From the NCBI RefSeq assembly GCF_018130065.1, contig NZ_JAFCME010000003.1, positions 254,501-318,500 on the forward strand: a stretch of 64,000 bases of DNA, read 5' to 3'. Under the pieces are notes generated by a model. That model searched no databases, was not told the origin of the DNA, and saw only the letters and a list, made by a program, of their open reading frames with translations. The stretch comes from Bradyrhizobium sp. AUGA SZCCT0158 (GTDB taxonomy: Bacteria > Pseudomonadota > Alphaproteobacteria > Rhizobiales > Xanthobacteraceae). Shown here piece after piece: positions 46,032 to 55,673 of the stretch. How positions within the stretch are numbered: position 1 is the stretch's first letter; every line of letters starts with the position of its first letter. The position numbers and the translations under genes were made by a program.

Positions 46032-46036
46032 CACGC

Positions 46037-47056
46037 CTAGTTCTTCGGCCGCAGATTGAGGCCGATGCCCTTGTTGATGAAGCGCAGCGTATAGGCCTGG
46101 CGGTAGTCGATATCGCGGCGAACCACGCCGGCGCGCACCATCTTGTCGAAGAAGCTGGCGACGCGGGCATCGGTCATGGCGCCGATGCCATCCTTCAAGG
46201 TGTCGCCGGAATCGACGATGCCGTATTCCTTCATCTTGGCCGTGGAATATTTCAAGAGTTCATCGGTCATTTCCGGATTGAGCTTCTTGATCATGGCATT
46301 GCCCGGCGTGTTGTCGCCGTAGAGATAATTGTACCAGCCGATCATGGACGCATCGACGAAGCGCTGCACCAGGTCGGGCTTCTTGTCGACGATCTCGGTA
46401 CGGGTCTCGATCAGGGTCGAATAGGCGTTGAAACCGTAATCGGCCAGCAGCACGACGTTCGGCTTGAAGCCGGCGGCCTTTTCGACCGCGTACGGCTCGG
46501 AGGTGACATATCCCTGCATCGCGCTTTGCTTGTTCACGATGAAAGGCTGCGAGTTGAAAGTGTAGGGTTTGACCTTGCTCTCGCTGAACCCATACTCGGA
46601 CTTCAGCCACTGGAAATAGCTCGTAATGCCTTCCTTCGACACCAGCAGCGTCAACGGTTTGAGATCCTCCAGTTTGCTGATCTTGAATTCCGGATGGGTC
46701 AGAAAGACCTGCGGATCCTTCTGGAAGATGGCGGCGACCGCCACCAGCGGCACCTTGTTCGTGACCGCATCGAAGGATTGCAGCGTGTTCGCGCTCATGA
46801 AGAAATCGAGCTTGCCGGCGATCAGCAGCATGCGGTTGTTGGTGTTGGGGCCGCCCGGCACGATGGTGACGTCAAGCCCGTAATTCTTGTAGGTGCCGTC
46901 GGCGACCGCCTGGAAGAAGCCGCCATGCTCGGCTTCCGCGACCCAGTTGGTTCCAAACGAGACCTTGTCGAGGGTCTGCCCGCGCGCAGGCACCAGCGCG
47001 GCCACCAGCGCCAATAGGGCTGCGGTTAACGTTCGCGGCAAAAAGGCCGGGTTCAT
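46037..47056 (-). CDS. ABC transporter substrate-binding protein, NMT1/THI5-like
   Basis: 339 residues from ATG 47056 with CGGAG 7 bases upstream. A signal peptide (FLPRTLTAALLALVAALVPA) leads to VSFGTNWVAEAEHGGFFQAV and GTYKNYGLDVTIVPGGPNTN, the SsuA/THI5 pattern. Such proteins bind pyrimidines, sulfonates, nitriles or riboflavin-like ligands. Here the phrase NWVAEAEHGGFFQA is closest to the THI5-like pyrimidine precursor group, a weak hint. First gene of the five-gene operon; a creatininase-family gene is divergent. Confidence 0.88.
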   Translation of the reverse strand: MNPAFLPRTLTAALLALVAALVPARGQTLDKVSFGTNWVAEAEHGGFFQAVADGTYKNYGLDVTIVPGGPNTNNRMLLIAGKLDFFMSANTLQSFDAVTNKVPLVAVAAIFQKDPQVFLTHPEFKISKLEDLKPLTLLVSKEGITSYFQWLKSEYGFSESKVKPYTFNSQPFIVNKQSAMQGYVTSEPYAVEKAAGFKPNVVLLADYGFNAYSTLIETRTEIVDKKPDLVQRFVDASMIGWYNYLYGDNTPGNAMIKKLNPEMTDELLKYSTAKMKEYGIVDSGDTLKDGIGAMTDARVASFFDKMVRAGVVRRDIDYRQAYTLRFINKGIGLNLRPKN

Positions 47057-47191
47057 GGTTGGACTCCGTCGATCATTCTGGCCCATGATAAGGAGGGTGT
47101 GGACGTGGATCACGCCCCCAAGGAGGGAGATATCGTCCCTGGTTGGCTAACAAACTACCCTGCAAATCCATTCAAAGAAACGCTTGGCTCG

Positions 47192-48013
47192 ATGACTTCG
47201 CCCGTTCCGCCCCGCAACTGGACCGACATCCACTGGCCCGATATCGCAGCCAGCGGCCCCGAGCGCTGGATCGCGGTGCTGCCGCTGGCGGCAACCGAAC
47301 AGCACGGCCCGCATTTGCCTGTCGGCACCGACGTCATGATCGGCGAGGCCTATCTGGCGCGGGTCCGCGAGCTGCTGCCGGCGAGCGTTCCGGTCACGTT
47401 CCTGCCACTGCAGCCGGTCGGGATTTCCACCGAACATATCGATTATCCGGGCACGCTGACGCTACCCACTGAAATCGCGCTGAAGAGCTGGATGGCGCTC
47501 GGCGAAAGCGTCGCGCGCGCCGGCGTCAGGAAGTTCGTCATGGTGACGAGCCATGGCGGCAACAGCGCGGCGATGACGCTGGTCGCGCAGGATCTGCGCG
47601 CACAACATGGACTGTTCGTGGTCACCACCAGCTGGTCGCGCTTCGGTGTCCCGGACGGACTGTTTTCGGCGGAAGAACTGCGCCACGGCATCCATGGCGG
47701 CGCGATTGAGACCTCGATCATGCTGGCGCGATATCCGCAAACCGTGCGCGAGCAGGCGATCATCGATTTTCGCCCGAGCAGCATCGCCATGGAAAAGGAT
47801 CACCACTGGTTGTCGGCGCATCGGCCCGCGCCATTCGCCTGGCAGGCTCAGGACCTGCACGGCAGCGGCGCCATCGGCGACGCTACCCAGGCCTCCGCCG
47901 AAAAGGGCGAAAAGCTGCTCGATCACGGCGCCCGCGCGTTCTGCGAATTGCTTGACGATGTCGATAAATTCGACGTGAAGCGCCTGGCGACCGGGCCCGA
48001 TTACATCCTCTAA
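47192..48013 (+). CDS. Creatininase-family amidohydrolase
   Basis: 273 residues from ATG 47192; the open frame upstream to 47099 lacks protein-like residues. Family motifs are LPLAATEQHGPHLPVGTD (metal-binding Glu/His/Asp), VTSHGGNSAAM, and HGGAIETS with a ligand Glu. Members hydrolyse creatinine or formamide-type intermediates, such as in riboflavin or F420 synthesis. It is divergent from the ABC operon, whose cargo might be its substrate. A strong terminator lies about 170 bp after the stop. Confidence 0.88.
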   Translation: MTSPVPPRNWTDIHWPDIAASGPERWIAVLPLAATEQHGPHLPVGTDVMIGEAYLARVRELLPASVPVTFLPLQPVGISTEHIDYPGTLTLPTEIALKSWMALGESVARAGVRKFVMVTSHGGNSAAMTLVAQDLRAQHGLFVVTTSWSRFGVPDGLFSAEELRHGIHGGAIETSIMLARYPQTVREQAIIDFRPSSIAMEKDHHWLSAHRPAPFAWQAQDLHGSGAIGDATQASAEKGEKLLDHGARAFCELLDDVDKFDVKRLATGPDYIL

Positions 48014-48492
48014 GCGACTGTATAGACTGCCGAATAATCTACCATCCGGATTGCCCAAACTTCGTTCGAACCGGAATCGGGATGGCTCCGTCCAACTGGG
48101 TGCGGACCACGTTGACCGCCTTACGGCTGCTCTCGTGGTTCCCTGTCCGGCATGGCGCCTCATCCACCCTGTGCCGAACCAGACCCGCCCGGTTGTCCCC
48201 CCGGGCGGGTCATTTTTTTGGGCCAGCCATCCCTGCCCCACCGCTGTTGCAAAACCGTCATGCAGCAATGCCATCCAAGACGGACTCCATCGCCTTATTG
48301 TTGCGAGTTAATTGCAACTGGGATTGGGGTGTATGGTGCGTTTTTCCGATCTGGCTTTGAGCGGACGAATCGGGAAGAAGCCGACCGGGGGCGGCGGGGT
48401 TGATGACTTCATTTCTTGGGTGGCGGCCGGCGTTCAAATCTGCAGTGATGGTGCGAGACCGCAGCCCGCTTCGCGCTGGACCAGGCCGCACC
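48014..48492. other. Intergenic stretch with terminator, otherwise empty
   Basis: 479 bases between the creatininase stop and the porin start. It holds the terminator at 48182-48219. No gene is supported in the rest; the porin promoter should lie between 48220 and 48490, but I cannot place it. Confidence 0.5.
48182..48219 (+). terminator. Strong rho-independent terminator
   Basis: Perfect 11-bp arms GACCCGCCCGG (48182-48192) and CCGGGCGGGTC (48201-48211), an 8-base loop and a following run A then seven Ts. It ends transcription from the creatininase gene before the porin. Confidence 0.9.
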
Positions 48493-50493
48493 ATGGGTTC
48501 GTACCGCCATTCCCTGCAGCATGTTTTGGCTGGCGCCGCCGTCGGTGCCATGACGCTCGCCAGTCCCGTCCTGGCGGCTGATCTGTCTCTCAAGGCGCCT
48601 GCACTCAAGGCCGTCTATAACTGGACTGGTTTCTATGTGGGCGGCCATGCCGGTTATGGCGCCGGCAGCCTGGGCCCGAACACCAACACCGAGCCCTTGC
48701 AGGGCGTGTTCCTTCCCCACAGCGTCACGGGACTGACCGGCGGCTATCAGGCCGGCTACAACCACCAGCTGGCCAACAGGGTCGTGCTCGGTGTGGAGGC
48801 TGACGTTTCGTTCGGCAGTCCGGTGGACATTCCGCGGCTCGCGCCGGTGCCGTTCAACAGCACCATCGATTACATCGCAACCGCGCGCGGCCGGGTCGGC
48901 TACGCGATGGGAACGTGGATGCCCTACGTCACGGGCGGCCTCGCTTGGGGAAGCACCCATGTCAACCTCAACGACACCGGGGTCATCATCCCGCCGAAGC
49001 GGTACCTCACGCATGTCGGCTGGACCGCGGGCCTCGGCATCGAGGTGGCGGTCGGCGGCAACTGGACTGCCAAGGCCGAATACAACTATGTCGACCTGGC
49101 GCCGCGGACCTATGACCTGACCGATGTCGGATTGCCGCGCGTCAACGTCGATCCCAACATTCATCTGCTCAAGCTCGGACTGAATTACCGGCTGTGGGAG
49201 ACGCCGCCTTGGGCGGGTCCCACACCGGTCGATGGACGCACCGCGCTTGCCGAGCCGAAAAACTGGAATGTGCACGGTCAGACCACGGTTATCGCGCAAG
49301 CCTATCCCCGCATGCGCTCGCCCTATGAGGGCACCAACAGTCTTCCGGGCGGCGGCCAGGGCCGCCAGACCTGGACCGCGGACGTGTTTCTCGGCTGGCG
49401 GCTGTGGCAGGGCGGCGAGTTCTATTTCAACCCCGAACTGGCGCAGGGTTTTGGCCTCAACAGCACGCTGGGACTTGCCGGCTTCTCCAACGGCGAAGCC
49501 CAGAAAGGCGGCGCGCCCTATCCGAAATATCGCCCGCAGCGCTACGTCTTTCGCCAGACCTTCGGCCTCGGCGGCGAACAGGAAGACGTCGCCGACGGTC
49601 CGATGCAACTCGCGGGCAAGCGCGACATCGACCGCGTTACGGTCACGGTCGGCCGTTTTGCCGTCGGCGACTATTTTGACGGCAACTCCTACGCCAAGGA
49701 TCCCCGCGTCGACTTCATGAACTGGGCGATGTGGTCATCTGCGGCCTACGATTTCCCCGCCGACCTCCCCGGCTTCACCCGTGGCGCCGTGGTCGAACTC
49801 AACCGCAAGGACTGGGCAATTCGCGCCGGCCTGTTCCAGGTCCCCAACGCGCCCAACAGCGACGTCCTGGTGTTCAAGTCCGGCGGCGCGGTGGTTGAAT
49901 TCGAGGAGCGCCACACGATCTTCGATCAGCCCGGCAAGCTCAGGCTCGGCATTTTCGGCAATCGCGGCAACACCGGCAGCTACCGGAACGCGCTGGGGAT
50001 AGCAGCGGCGGACCCGACGCTTGACATCAACGACGTCATCGTCGGCATCCGGCGCGAAAACACCAAATACGGATTCTACATCAACGCCGAACAGCAGATC
50101 ATTAGGGATGTCGGGATGTTCGCCCGCGCGAGTTGGAACGACGGGCGCAACGAAATCCTGTCCTTCACCGACGTGGATCGCAGCGTTTCCGCCGGGTTAT
50201 CGGTCAAGGGCAGTTATTGGGGCCGGCCGAGCGATACGTTCGGCATCGGCGGCGCCGTCAATGGACTTTCATCTGGCCATCGCGACTTCCTGGCGGCGGG
50301 CGGCCTCGGCCTTTTGATCGGCGACGGCCGGCTCAACTACCGCAATGAAAGTATCTTCGAGACCTTCTATGCGTTCGCGCTCGACAAGAATTTCACGTTG
50401 ACCGCTGATTATCAGCGGATCGCAAACCCCGCCTATAATGGCGACCGCGGCCCCGTCCATATCTTCTCGGGTCGCTTGCACGGCGAGTTCTGA
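48493..50493 (+). CDS. Outer-membrane protein: Omp25/31-like barrel joined to an OprB-type carbohydrate porin
   Basis: 666 residues from ATG 48493, just before the signal peptide (HVLAGAAVGAMTLASPVLAA); starts at 48448 or 48403 are open alternatives. Residues about 35-235 match the small Omp25/31 barrel common in Rhizobiales: YNWTGFYVGGHAGYG, GYQAGYNHQLANRVVLGVEA, KAEYNYVDL. From about 250 the protein reads as an OprB-type porin: GEFYFNPELAQGFGLNSTLG, VTVGRFAVGDYFDGNSYAKD, YGFYINAEQQI, and ends in the barrel signal RLHGEF. One chain thus carries two barrels, perhaps a scaffold and a sugar pore. Confidence 0.85.
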   Translation: MGSYRHSLQHVLAGAAVGAMTLASPVLAADLSLKAPALKAVYNWTGFYVGGHAGYGAGSLGPNTNTEPLQGVFLPHSVTGLTGGYQAGYNHQLANRVVLGVEADVSFGSPVDIPRLAPVPFNSTIDYIATARGRVGYAMGTWMPYVTGGLAWGSTHVNLNDTGVIIPPKRYLTHVGWTAGLGIEVAVGGNWTAKAEYNYVDLAPRTYDLTDVGLPRVNVDPNIHLLKLGLNYRLWETPPWAGPTPVDGRTALAEPKNWNVHGQTTVIAQAYPRMRSPYEGTNSLPGGGQGRQTWTADVFLGWRLWQGGEFYFNPELAQGFGLNSTLGLAGFSNGEAQKGGAPYPKYRPQRYVFRQTFGLGGEQEDVADGPMQLAGKRDIDRVTVTVGRFAVGDYFDGNSYAKDPRVDFMNWAMWSSAAYDFPADLPGFTRGAVVELNRKDWAIRAGLFQVPNAPNSDVLVFKSGGAVVEFEERHTIFDQPGKLRLGIFGNRGNTGSYRNALGIAAADPTLDINDVIVGIRRENTKYGFYINAEQQIIRDVGMFARASWNDGRNEILSFTDVDRSVSAGLSVKGSYWGRPSDTFGIGGAVNGLSSGHRDFLAAGGLGLLIGDGRLNYRNESIFETFYAFALDKNFTLTADYQRIANPAYNGDRGPVHIFSGRLHGEF

Positions 50494-50517
50494 GCCTCGG
50501 CGTCAGAAGCTTCGGCA

Positions 50518-51822
50518 TCACGCTGGCGTCGTGGCGGCATCGTCGATGCGCGTCGCCAGCGCCTTGTCGATACGCCGGCCGTCGAGATCGACGATCTCGA
50601 AGCGCCAGCCCTGCGCCTCCACGTGATCGCCGACGCCAGGTATCGCGCCGAACTGCTGGAGCAGGAAGCCGGCCATGGTTTGATACTGCCGCGACGACGG
50701 CAGGACGATCTGGAGCAGATTCGCAAATTCGACGGCAGGCATCCAGCCCGAGATCAGATACGAGCCGTCGTCCCGTTTCACCACCGCCGCTTCGGGCGGC
50801 CCCTCTTCGGTATGGAAACCGCCGACGATCGATTCGAGAATGTCGGCACTGGTCACGACGCCCTGGAAGGCGCCGTATTCATCATGCACCAGCCCCATAT
50901 GCACGGGGGAGTCACGAAGCACCGCGACGACGTCCCTGGCATCGAGGAATTCCGGAATGATCGGCGCATCCCGGACCAGCGTGCGAATATCGGGTGCCTG
51001 CCCTGACAAATAGCTGTCCAGCATGTCCTTGGACTGGACAATGCCGAGCGCCGCATCCGGATCCTTGTCGAACACCACAAAGCGGGAATGGTTGCTGCCG
51101 GCAAGCGCAGCAAAGATAATTTCAGGCGGATCCGCCAGATTGATCATGCTGACTTCGGGGCGGGGCGTCATGACGGCGCCGACCGGAAGATCGCCAAGAC
51201 GCATGACGCCCGCGATCATTTCCTTTTCGCCGGGCTCGAGTACCCCGGCGTTCTCGGCCTCGACCACCAATGTGCGGATTTCGTCCTCACTGACCTTGTC
51301 TTCGGCTTCACCCCGATGGCCGAGCAGCCACAACAGCCCCTTGCCGGAGCGATCCAGCAGCCACACCAGGGGCGACGAAATCTTCGAGAGCAACATCATG
51401 TAGGGCGCGACGCGCACCGCCACCGATTCCGGGTCGCGCAAGGCGATCTGCTTGGGGACCAATTCGCCAATGATGAGTGAGGCGTAGGTGATGACGCTCA
51501 CCACGACGCCGACGCCGATCGCGTCAGCCAGGCCTTTCGACAATCCCGATTCGACCAGCAGGTTGGTCAGGCGCTGGCCCAGCGTGGCGCCGGAAAACGC
51601 ACCCGACAGCACGCCGATCAGCGTGATCCCGATCTGGACCGTCGACAGGAACTTGCCGGGATCAGACGCCAGCGCGAGTGCACGGCGGGAACCCGTGACG
51701 TTCTTTTCGACGAGCGCGGCGAGCCGTGCCGGCCGCGACGAGACAATGGCAAGCTCCGACATTGCAAGCAGGCCATTGGTGATGATCAGGACCGTCACGA
51801 TCCCGAGTTCCAGATAAAGCAT
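50518..51822 (-). CDS. HlyC/CorC (CNNM) family transporter
   Basis: 434 residues. The DUF21/CNNM membrane domain spans about 1-190 (LELGIVTVLIITNGLLAMSE at the start), followed by two CBS domains (about 205-325; VMTPRPEVSMINL and YGAFQGVVTSADILESIVGG) and a CorC_HlyC domain to the end. Such proteins take part in Mg/Co efflux or Mg homeostasis; the name 'hemolysin' is historical. It lies alone after the porin, convergent with it. Confidence 0.9.
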   Translation of the reverse strand: MLYLELGIVTVLIITNGLLAMSELAIVSSRPARLAALVEKNVTGSRRALALASDPGKFLSTVQIGITLIGVLSGAFSGATLGQRLTNLLVESGLSKGLADAIGVGVVVSVITYASLIIGELVPKQIALRDPESVAVRVAPYMMLLSKISSPLVWLLDRSGKGLLWLLGHRGEAEDKVSEDEIRTLVVEAENAGVLEPGEKEMIAGVMRLGDLPVGAVMTPRPEVSMINLADPPEIIFAALAGSNHSRFVVFDKDPDAALGIVQSKDMLDSYLSGQAPDIRTLVRDAPIIPEFLDARDVVAVLRDSPVHMGLVHDEYGAFQGVVTSADILESIVGGFHTEEGPPEAAVVKRDDGSYLISGWMPAVEFANLLQIVLPSSRQYQTMAGFLLQQFGAIPGVGDHVEAQGWRFEIVDLDGRRIDKALATRIDDAATTPA

Positions 51823-51894
51823 TGTCTCCCTTTTTTACGGGCAGTCATTCCAGAGAGAGGCTTTATCAGAGCAGCGGCCCTGCGGCGATAGCTT

Positions 51895-51921
51895 GTCGTC
51901 CCGGCCTCGAGCCGGGATGAC
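51895..51921. repeat. Short palindromic repeat fragment
   Basis: GTCGTCCCGGC (51895-51905) and GCCGGGATGAC (51911-51921) pair with one mismatch around CTCGA. It is the outer part of the larger elements at 54747 and 59417, and lies 15 bp after the glutamate-synthase-like gene stop on the minus strand. Confidence 0.65.
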
Positions 51922-51935
51922 GTAAGCGTGAAGGC

Positions 51936-53567
51936 TCACCCCGCCGGCTGGAACGAATCCGCCCGGGCCATATCCCAGGCGTCGCGGAAGCGTGCATCGC
52001 TGGTGCCGTCGATCAGCTCGCCCGGGCGCAGCGGCGGATAAAGTTTCGCGAACGTCAATGTGTCGTTCGTGGAGGATCGCTGCGAGAAGTGGATCGGCCG
52101 TAACTGCTGCGGATGGTCGAGGCCAGCAGCGGCGAGCAGCTCGGCCAACGCATGCAAGGTGGCGTGATGATAGTTGTAGACGCGATCGATCTTGTGCGGC
52201 ACCACCAGCGCGCGCGCGCGCGACGGGTCCTGCGTAGTCACCCCGGTCGGGCAACGGTCGGTATGGCAGCTCAGCGATTGGATGCAGCCCAGCGCGAACA
52301 TGAAGCCGCGCGCCGAATTGCACCAATCGGCGCCGATCGCCATCGCGCGCGCCATGTCGAAGGCGGTCGCGATCTTGCCGGCGGCGCCGATGCGGATGCG
52401 GTCGCGCGCGTTGATGCCCACCAGCGCGTTATGGACGAAATTGACGCCCTCGCGCATCGGCATGCCCAGATGGTCCATGAATTCCAGCGGAGCGGCGCCG
52501 GTGCCGCCTTCATTGCCGTCGACCACGATGAAATCAGGATAGATCCCGGTCTGCAGCATCGCCTTGCAGATGGCCAGGAACTCCCAGGGATGGCCGACGC
52601 ACAGCTTGAATCCGGCGGGCTTGCCGCCGGACAACCGCCGCATTTCACCGATGAAGGCCATCATTTCGAGCGGCGTCGAAAACGCGCGGTGGCTGGCCGG
52701 CGAGATGCAGTCTTCGCCCATCGGCACGCCCCGGATCTTTGAAATCTCTTCCGAGACCTTGGCCGCCGGCAACACGCCGCCGTGTCCGGGCTTGGCGCCC
52801 TGGCTGATCTTGAGTTCGACCATCTTGATCTGGTCGTCGGAAGCAATGCGCGCGAACAATTCGGGATTGAAGCCGCCGTCCCGGTTGCGGCAGCCGAAAT
52901 AGCCGGATCCGATTTCCCAGATGATGTCGCCGCCGTTCTCGCGGTGGTAGGGACTGACGCCGCCCTCGCCGGTGTCATGCGCGAAATCACCTTTTTTGGC
53001 GCCCGCATTCAACGCGCGTACGGCATTTGGACTAAGCGCGCCAAAACTCATCGCCGAAATGTTGAACACCGAGGCCGAATACGGCTTGGTGCAATCCGGA
53101 CCGCCGATGGTGACGCGAAACTGCTCGACGGCGCGAGCCTTCGGTGCCATCGAATGATGCATCCATTCATAACCGTCGCGATAGACGTCTTCCTGGGTGC
53201 CGAACGGCCGCTTGTCGAGCTGCATCTTGGCGCGCTGATAGACCAGCGCGCGGGTATCGCGGGAGAACGGCATGCCGTCCTTCTCGCTCTCGAAGAAATA
53301 CTGCCGCATCTCCGGCCGGATCTCTTCCAGCAGAAAACGGATGTGCGCGGAGATCGGATAATTCCGCAGCACCGCGTGGCTCTCTTGCGTGAGGTCGCGA
53401 ATGCCGAGAACGGTGAGCCCGCCGAAGATCACGATGGGAACCAGCAATATTTCCCACACCTTCAAATTTTGATCGAAGATGCCGATGCCGATCAGCAGTG
53501 CCGTGACGACCGCGCAGATCGTCAGCACGATGTAGCGTGGCGAGAACGGCATCAACAGCGTTTCCAT
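51936..53567 (-). CDS. FMN-binding glutamate synthase-family protein
   Basis: 543 residues, with GAGGGG 5 bases upstream of the ATG. Two membrane helices lie at about 7-55. The rest is the glutamate synthase FMN/Fe-S domain: SASVFNISAMSFGALSPNAV, SQGAKPGHGGVLPAAKV, VDGNEGGTGAAPLEFMDHLG and a 3Fe-4S binding CIQSLSCHTDRCPTG. It lacks the glutaminase domain of GltB. Membrane anchoring suggests a redox enzyme that links to the membrane; the substrate is unproven for this subfamily. Confidence 0.9.
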   Translation of the reverse strand: METLLMPFSPRYIVLTICAVVTALLIGIGIFDQNLKVWEILLVPIVIFGGLTVLGIRDLTQESHAVLRNYPISAHIRFLLEEIRPEMRQYFFESEKDGMPFSRDTRALVYQRAKMQLDKRPFGTQEDVYRDGYEWMHHSMAPKARAVEQFRVTIGGPDCTKPYSASVFNISAMSFGALSPNAVRALNAGAKKGDFAHDTGEGGVSPYHRENGGDIIWEIGSGYFGCRNRDGGFNPELFARIASDDQIKMVELKISQGAKPGHGGVLPAAKVSEEISKIRGVPMGEDCISPASHRAFSTPLEMMAFIGEMRRLSGGKPAGFKLCVGHPWEFLAICKAMLQTGIYPDFIVVDGNEGGTGAAPLEFMDHLGMPMREGVNFVHNALVGINARDRIRIGAAGKIATAFDMARAMAIGADWCNSARGFMFALGCIQSLSCHTDRCPTGVTTQDPSRARALVVPHKIDRVYNYHHATLHALAELLAAAGLDHPQQLRPIHFSQRSSTNDTLTFAKLYPPLRPGELIDGTSDARFRDAWDMARADSFQPAG

Positions 53568-53768
53568 GACAACCCCTCAGCCGGAATATTCTTGCGGAAT
53601 TATTCTTGTCCGCCAGCAGCTTAATCCAACCATTGGCATAAGCACCATACGATATACGGTCCAGCCGTCGCCGACGTGACAGGGGATCGCAAAATATTTG
53701 CACAAGCTCGTGGTGGTTGAATCAATTGATCGGAAGCTGCTTTTGCAGTGCAGCGTAACCGTCGCGCC

Positions 53769-54680
53769 TCAGTGGCTGTGCAGCCGCATTTCCCCGGGAA
53801 TCTTGCCCTGCTGCAGGCCATGGTGGGCGAGCCACGCATCTGTCGTGGCAATCGCGCGGTCGATGTGATCGGCGGTGCGCGAAAAATCGTAAGGTGATCC
53901 CACCAGTGGGCATAGCGGCGGCACCACGAAATATTCGATGCCGGGATCGAGGCCCTCCAGCTCAATGACCAATTGCCGCGCGATCAGCAGCGTCAGCGCA
54001 TGCAGCGCATTGGCGACCGCGCCGACGGGTGGAGCCTGCGTGGCGCAGGCGTGCCCGGTTGGCAGGATGATCAACCGCTTGGCGCCTTTCTGAACCGCGA
54101 CCTGGATCGGCGTGTTGCTGGAGATCGCACCATCGGCGAGATAGTAATTCTTGTAGGGGATCGGCGCGAAAGCGCCGGGGATCGCGGTCGAAGCGACGAT
54201 CGCCTCCGAAGTCGAGCCTTCCGACAGCACAACGCTGTCGCCGGAAATGATGTCGGTGGTGACGATATGCACCGGCACCTTGGCATCCTGCAGATTGCGA
54301 TAGGGAATGTGGTCGTCGATCAGTTTGCGGATGCCGTCGTGGGAAATCAGGAAATCGCGGCGCCACAGAAAGCTCAGCACCGTGCGCCAACTCATCGGAA
54401 ACACGTCGTGCCGGGTTAATCCGCGCCAGATGTCGCCCAGCCGCTCCACGCCCTTGAGCGTCGGATCGCCGGCATAAAAGGCGCCGTTGAGGGCGCCGAC
54501 GCTGGAGCCGACCACCATATCGGCGGAAATTCCGTGCGCGGCGAGCGAATGCAACATGCCGACCTGAATGGCGCCAAAGCTGCCGCCGCCGGCGAACACA
54601 AAGGCGGTCTTCACCGGGCCGATCTGATCGCGTACCGACAACGCCTGGCTCCCTGATCGCCGCGTCGGCACAGGCCGCAT
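53769..54680 (-). CDS. Patatin-like phospholipase
   Basis: 303 residues. The oxyanion-hole motif is FAGGGSFGAIQVG, the nucleophile motif GSSVG (VVGSSVGALNGAFYAGD), and the catalytic Asp is in YYLADGAISSN, where the usual DGG is DGA. The protein is soluble and has no signal peptide, so it should act on membrane lipids from the cytoplasm. It starts near a repeat and has no operon partner. Confidence 0.9.
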   Translation of the reverse strand: MRPVPTRRSGSQALSVRDQIGPVKTAFVFAGGGSFGAIQVGMLHSLAAHGISADMVVGSSVGALNGAFYAGDPTLKGVERLGDIWRGLTRHDVFPMSWRTVLSFLWRRDFLISHDGIRKLIDDHIPYRNLQDAKVPVHIVTTDIISGDSVVLSEGSTSEAIVASTAIPGAFAPIPYKNYYLADGAISSNTPIQVAVQKGAKRLIILPTGHACATQAPPVGAVANALHALTLLIARQLVIELEGLDPGIEYFVVPPLCPLVGSPYDFSRTADHIDRAIATTDAWLAHHGLQQGKIPGEMRLHSH

Positions 54681-54746
54681 GGCGTTGGGAGGGTTATAGC
54701 AGCGGGGGAATGGGATGGGCTACTGGGAGAGCGACGCTCTTTCCCC

Positions 54747-54896
54747 ACGTCGTCCCGGCCTCGAGCTCAGATGCGCAATTGCGCATCGGGGGACCCATAC
54801 GCCGCGGCCCGCGTTGTTGGAAAAAGAAGATAACAACCAGCGTGCAGACCAATTGCCGCCGGTGGCTATGGGTCCCGGCTCAAGGCCGGGACGACA
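54747..54896. repeat. Dispersed inverted repeat, copy 1
   Basis: Outer arms CGTCGTCCCGGCC (54748-54760) and GGCCGGGACGAC (ending about 54895) pair. Inside are GGGACCCATACGCCGCGGC and CTATGGGTCCCGGCTCAAGG. These two inner segments are also present in the element at 59417-59537. I know this repeat as common in Bradyrhizobium intergenic regions. Confidence 0.8.
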
Positions 54897-54899
54897 TCG

Positions 54900-55673
54900 T
54901 TAGCGTTCCACGAACGCCTTTTCGATCACGAAGTGACCGGGCTGGCTGTGGCTGCCTTCGAGGAAGTCGCGGGTCTCGAACAGCTGGCGCAGTTCTTCCA
55001 GCATGCCGGGGCTGCCGCACATCATGATGCGGTCGGTCGCGATATCGAGCGGCGGCTGGTGGATGTCGTTGAACAGCTGTTCCGAGGTGATCAGGTCGGT
55101 GATGCGGCCGCGATTGCGGAACGGCTCGCGGGTCACGGTCGGATAATACAGCAGTTTCTCGGACAGTAGCGGCCCGAACAATTCGTCGTCGCGCAGCTTC
55201 GCGACCAGCTCCTCGCCATAAGCGAGTTCGGAAACCTGCCGGCAGCCATGAACCAGCACGATGGTTTCATAGCGCTCATAGACATCCGGGTCCTTGATCA
55301 GGCTCGCGAACGGCGCAAGCCCGGTGCCGGTCGACAGCAGCAGCAGGCGCTTGCCCGGAATCAGATTGTCGGTGATCAGCGTTCCCGTCGCCTTGCGGCC
55401 GACCAGGATGGTGTCGCCTTCGCGGATCTTCTGCAGCTTCGAGGTCAGCGGCCCGTCCGCAACCTTGATCGAGAAGAACTCGAGTTCCTCCTCGTGATTG
55501 GCGCTCGCCATGCTGTAGGCACGCAGCAGCGGGCGGCCCTCGACCTCGAGGCCGATCATCGCGAACTGCCCATTCTGGAAACGGAAGCCGGAATCGCGGG
55601 TGGCGGTGAAGCTGAAAAGCGTATCGGTCCAATGACGGACAGAAAGAACTTTCTCTCTATAGAACGCGCTCAT
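54900..55673 (-). CDS. fpr: Ferredoxin-NADP reductase
   Basis: 257 residues, the normal size. FAD binding is shown by LLRAYSMAS, NADP binding by LLSTGTGLAPFASLI and CGSPGMLEELR, and the C-terminus AFVER is typical of the bacterial class I type. It moves electrons between NADPH and ferredoxin or flavodoxin. The upstream region carries a 9-bp-arm inverted repeat near 55762. Confidence 0.94.
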   Translation of the reverse strand: MSAFYREKVLSVRHWTDTLFSFTATRDSGFRFQNGQFAMIGLEVEGRPLLRAYSMASANHEEELEFFSIKVADGPLTSKLQKIREGDTILVGRKATGTLITDNLIPGKRLLLLSTGTGLAPFASLIKDPDVYERYETIVLVHGCRQVSELAYGEELVAKLRDDELFGPLLSEKLLYYPTVTREPFRNRGRITDLITSEQLFNDIHQPPLDIATDRIMMCGSPGMLEELRQLFETRDFLEGSHSQPGHFVIEKAFVER

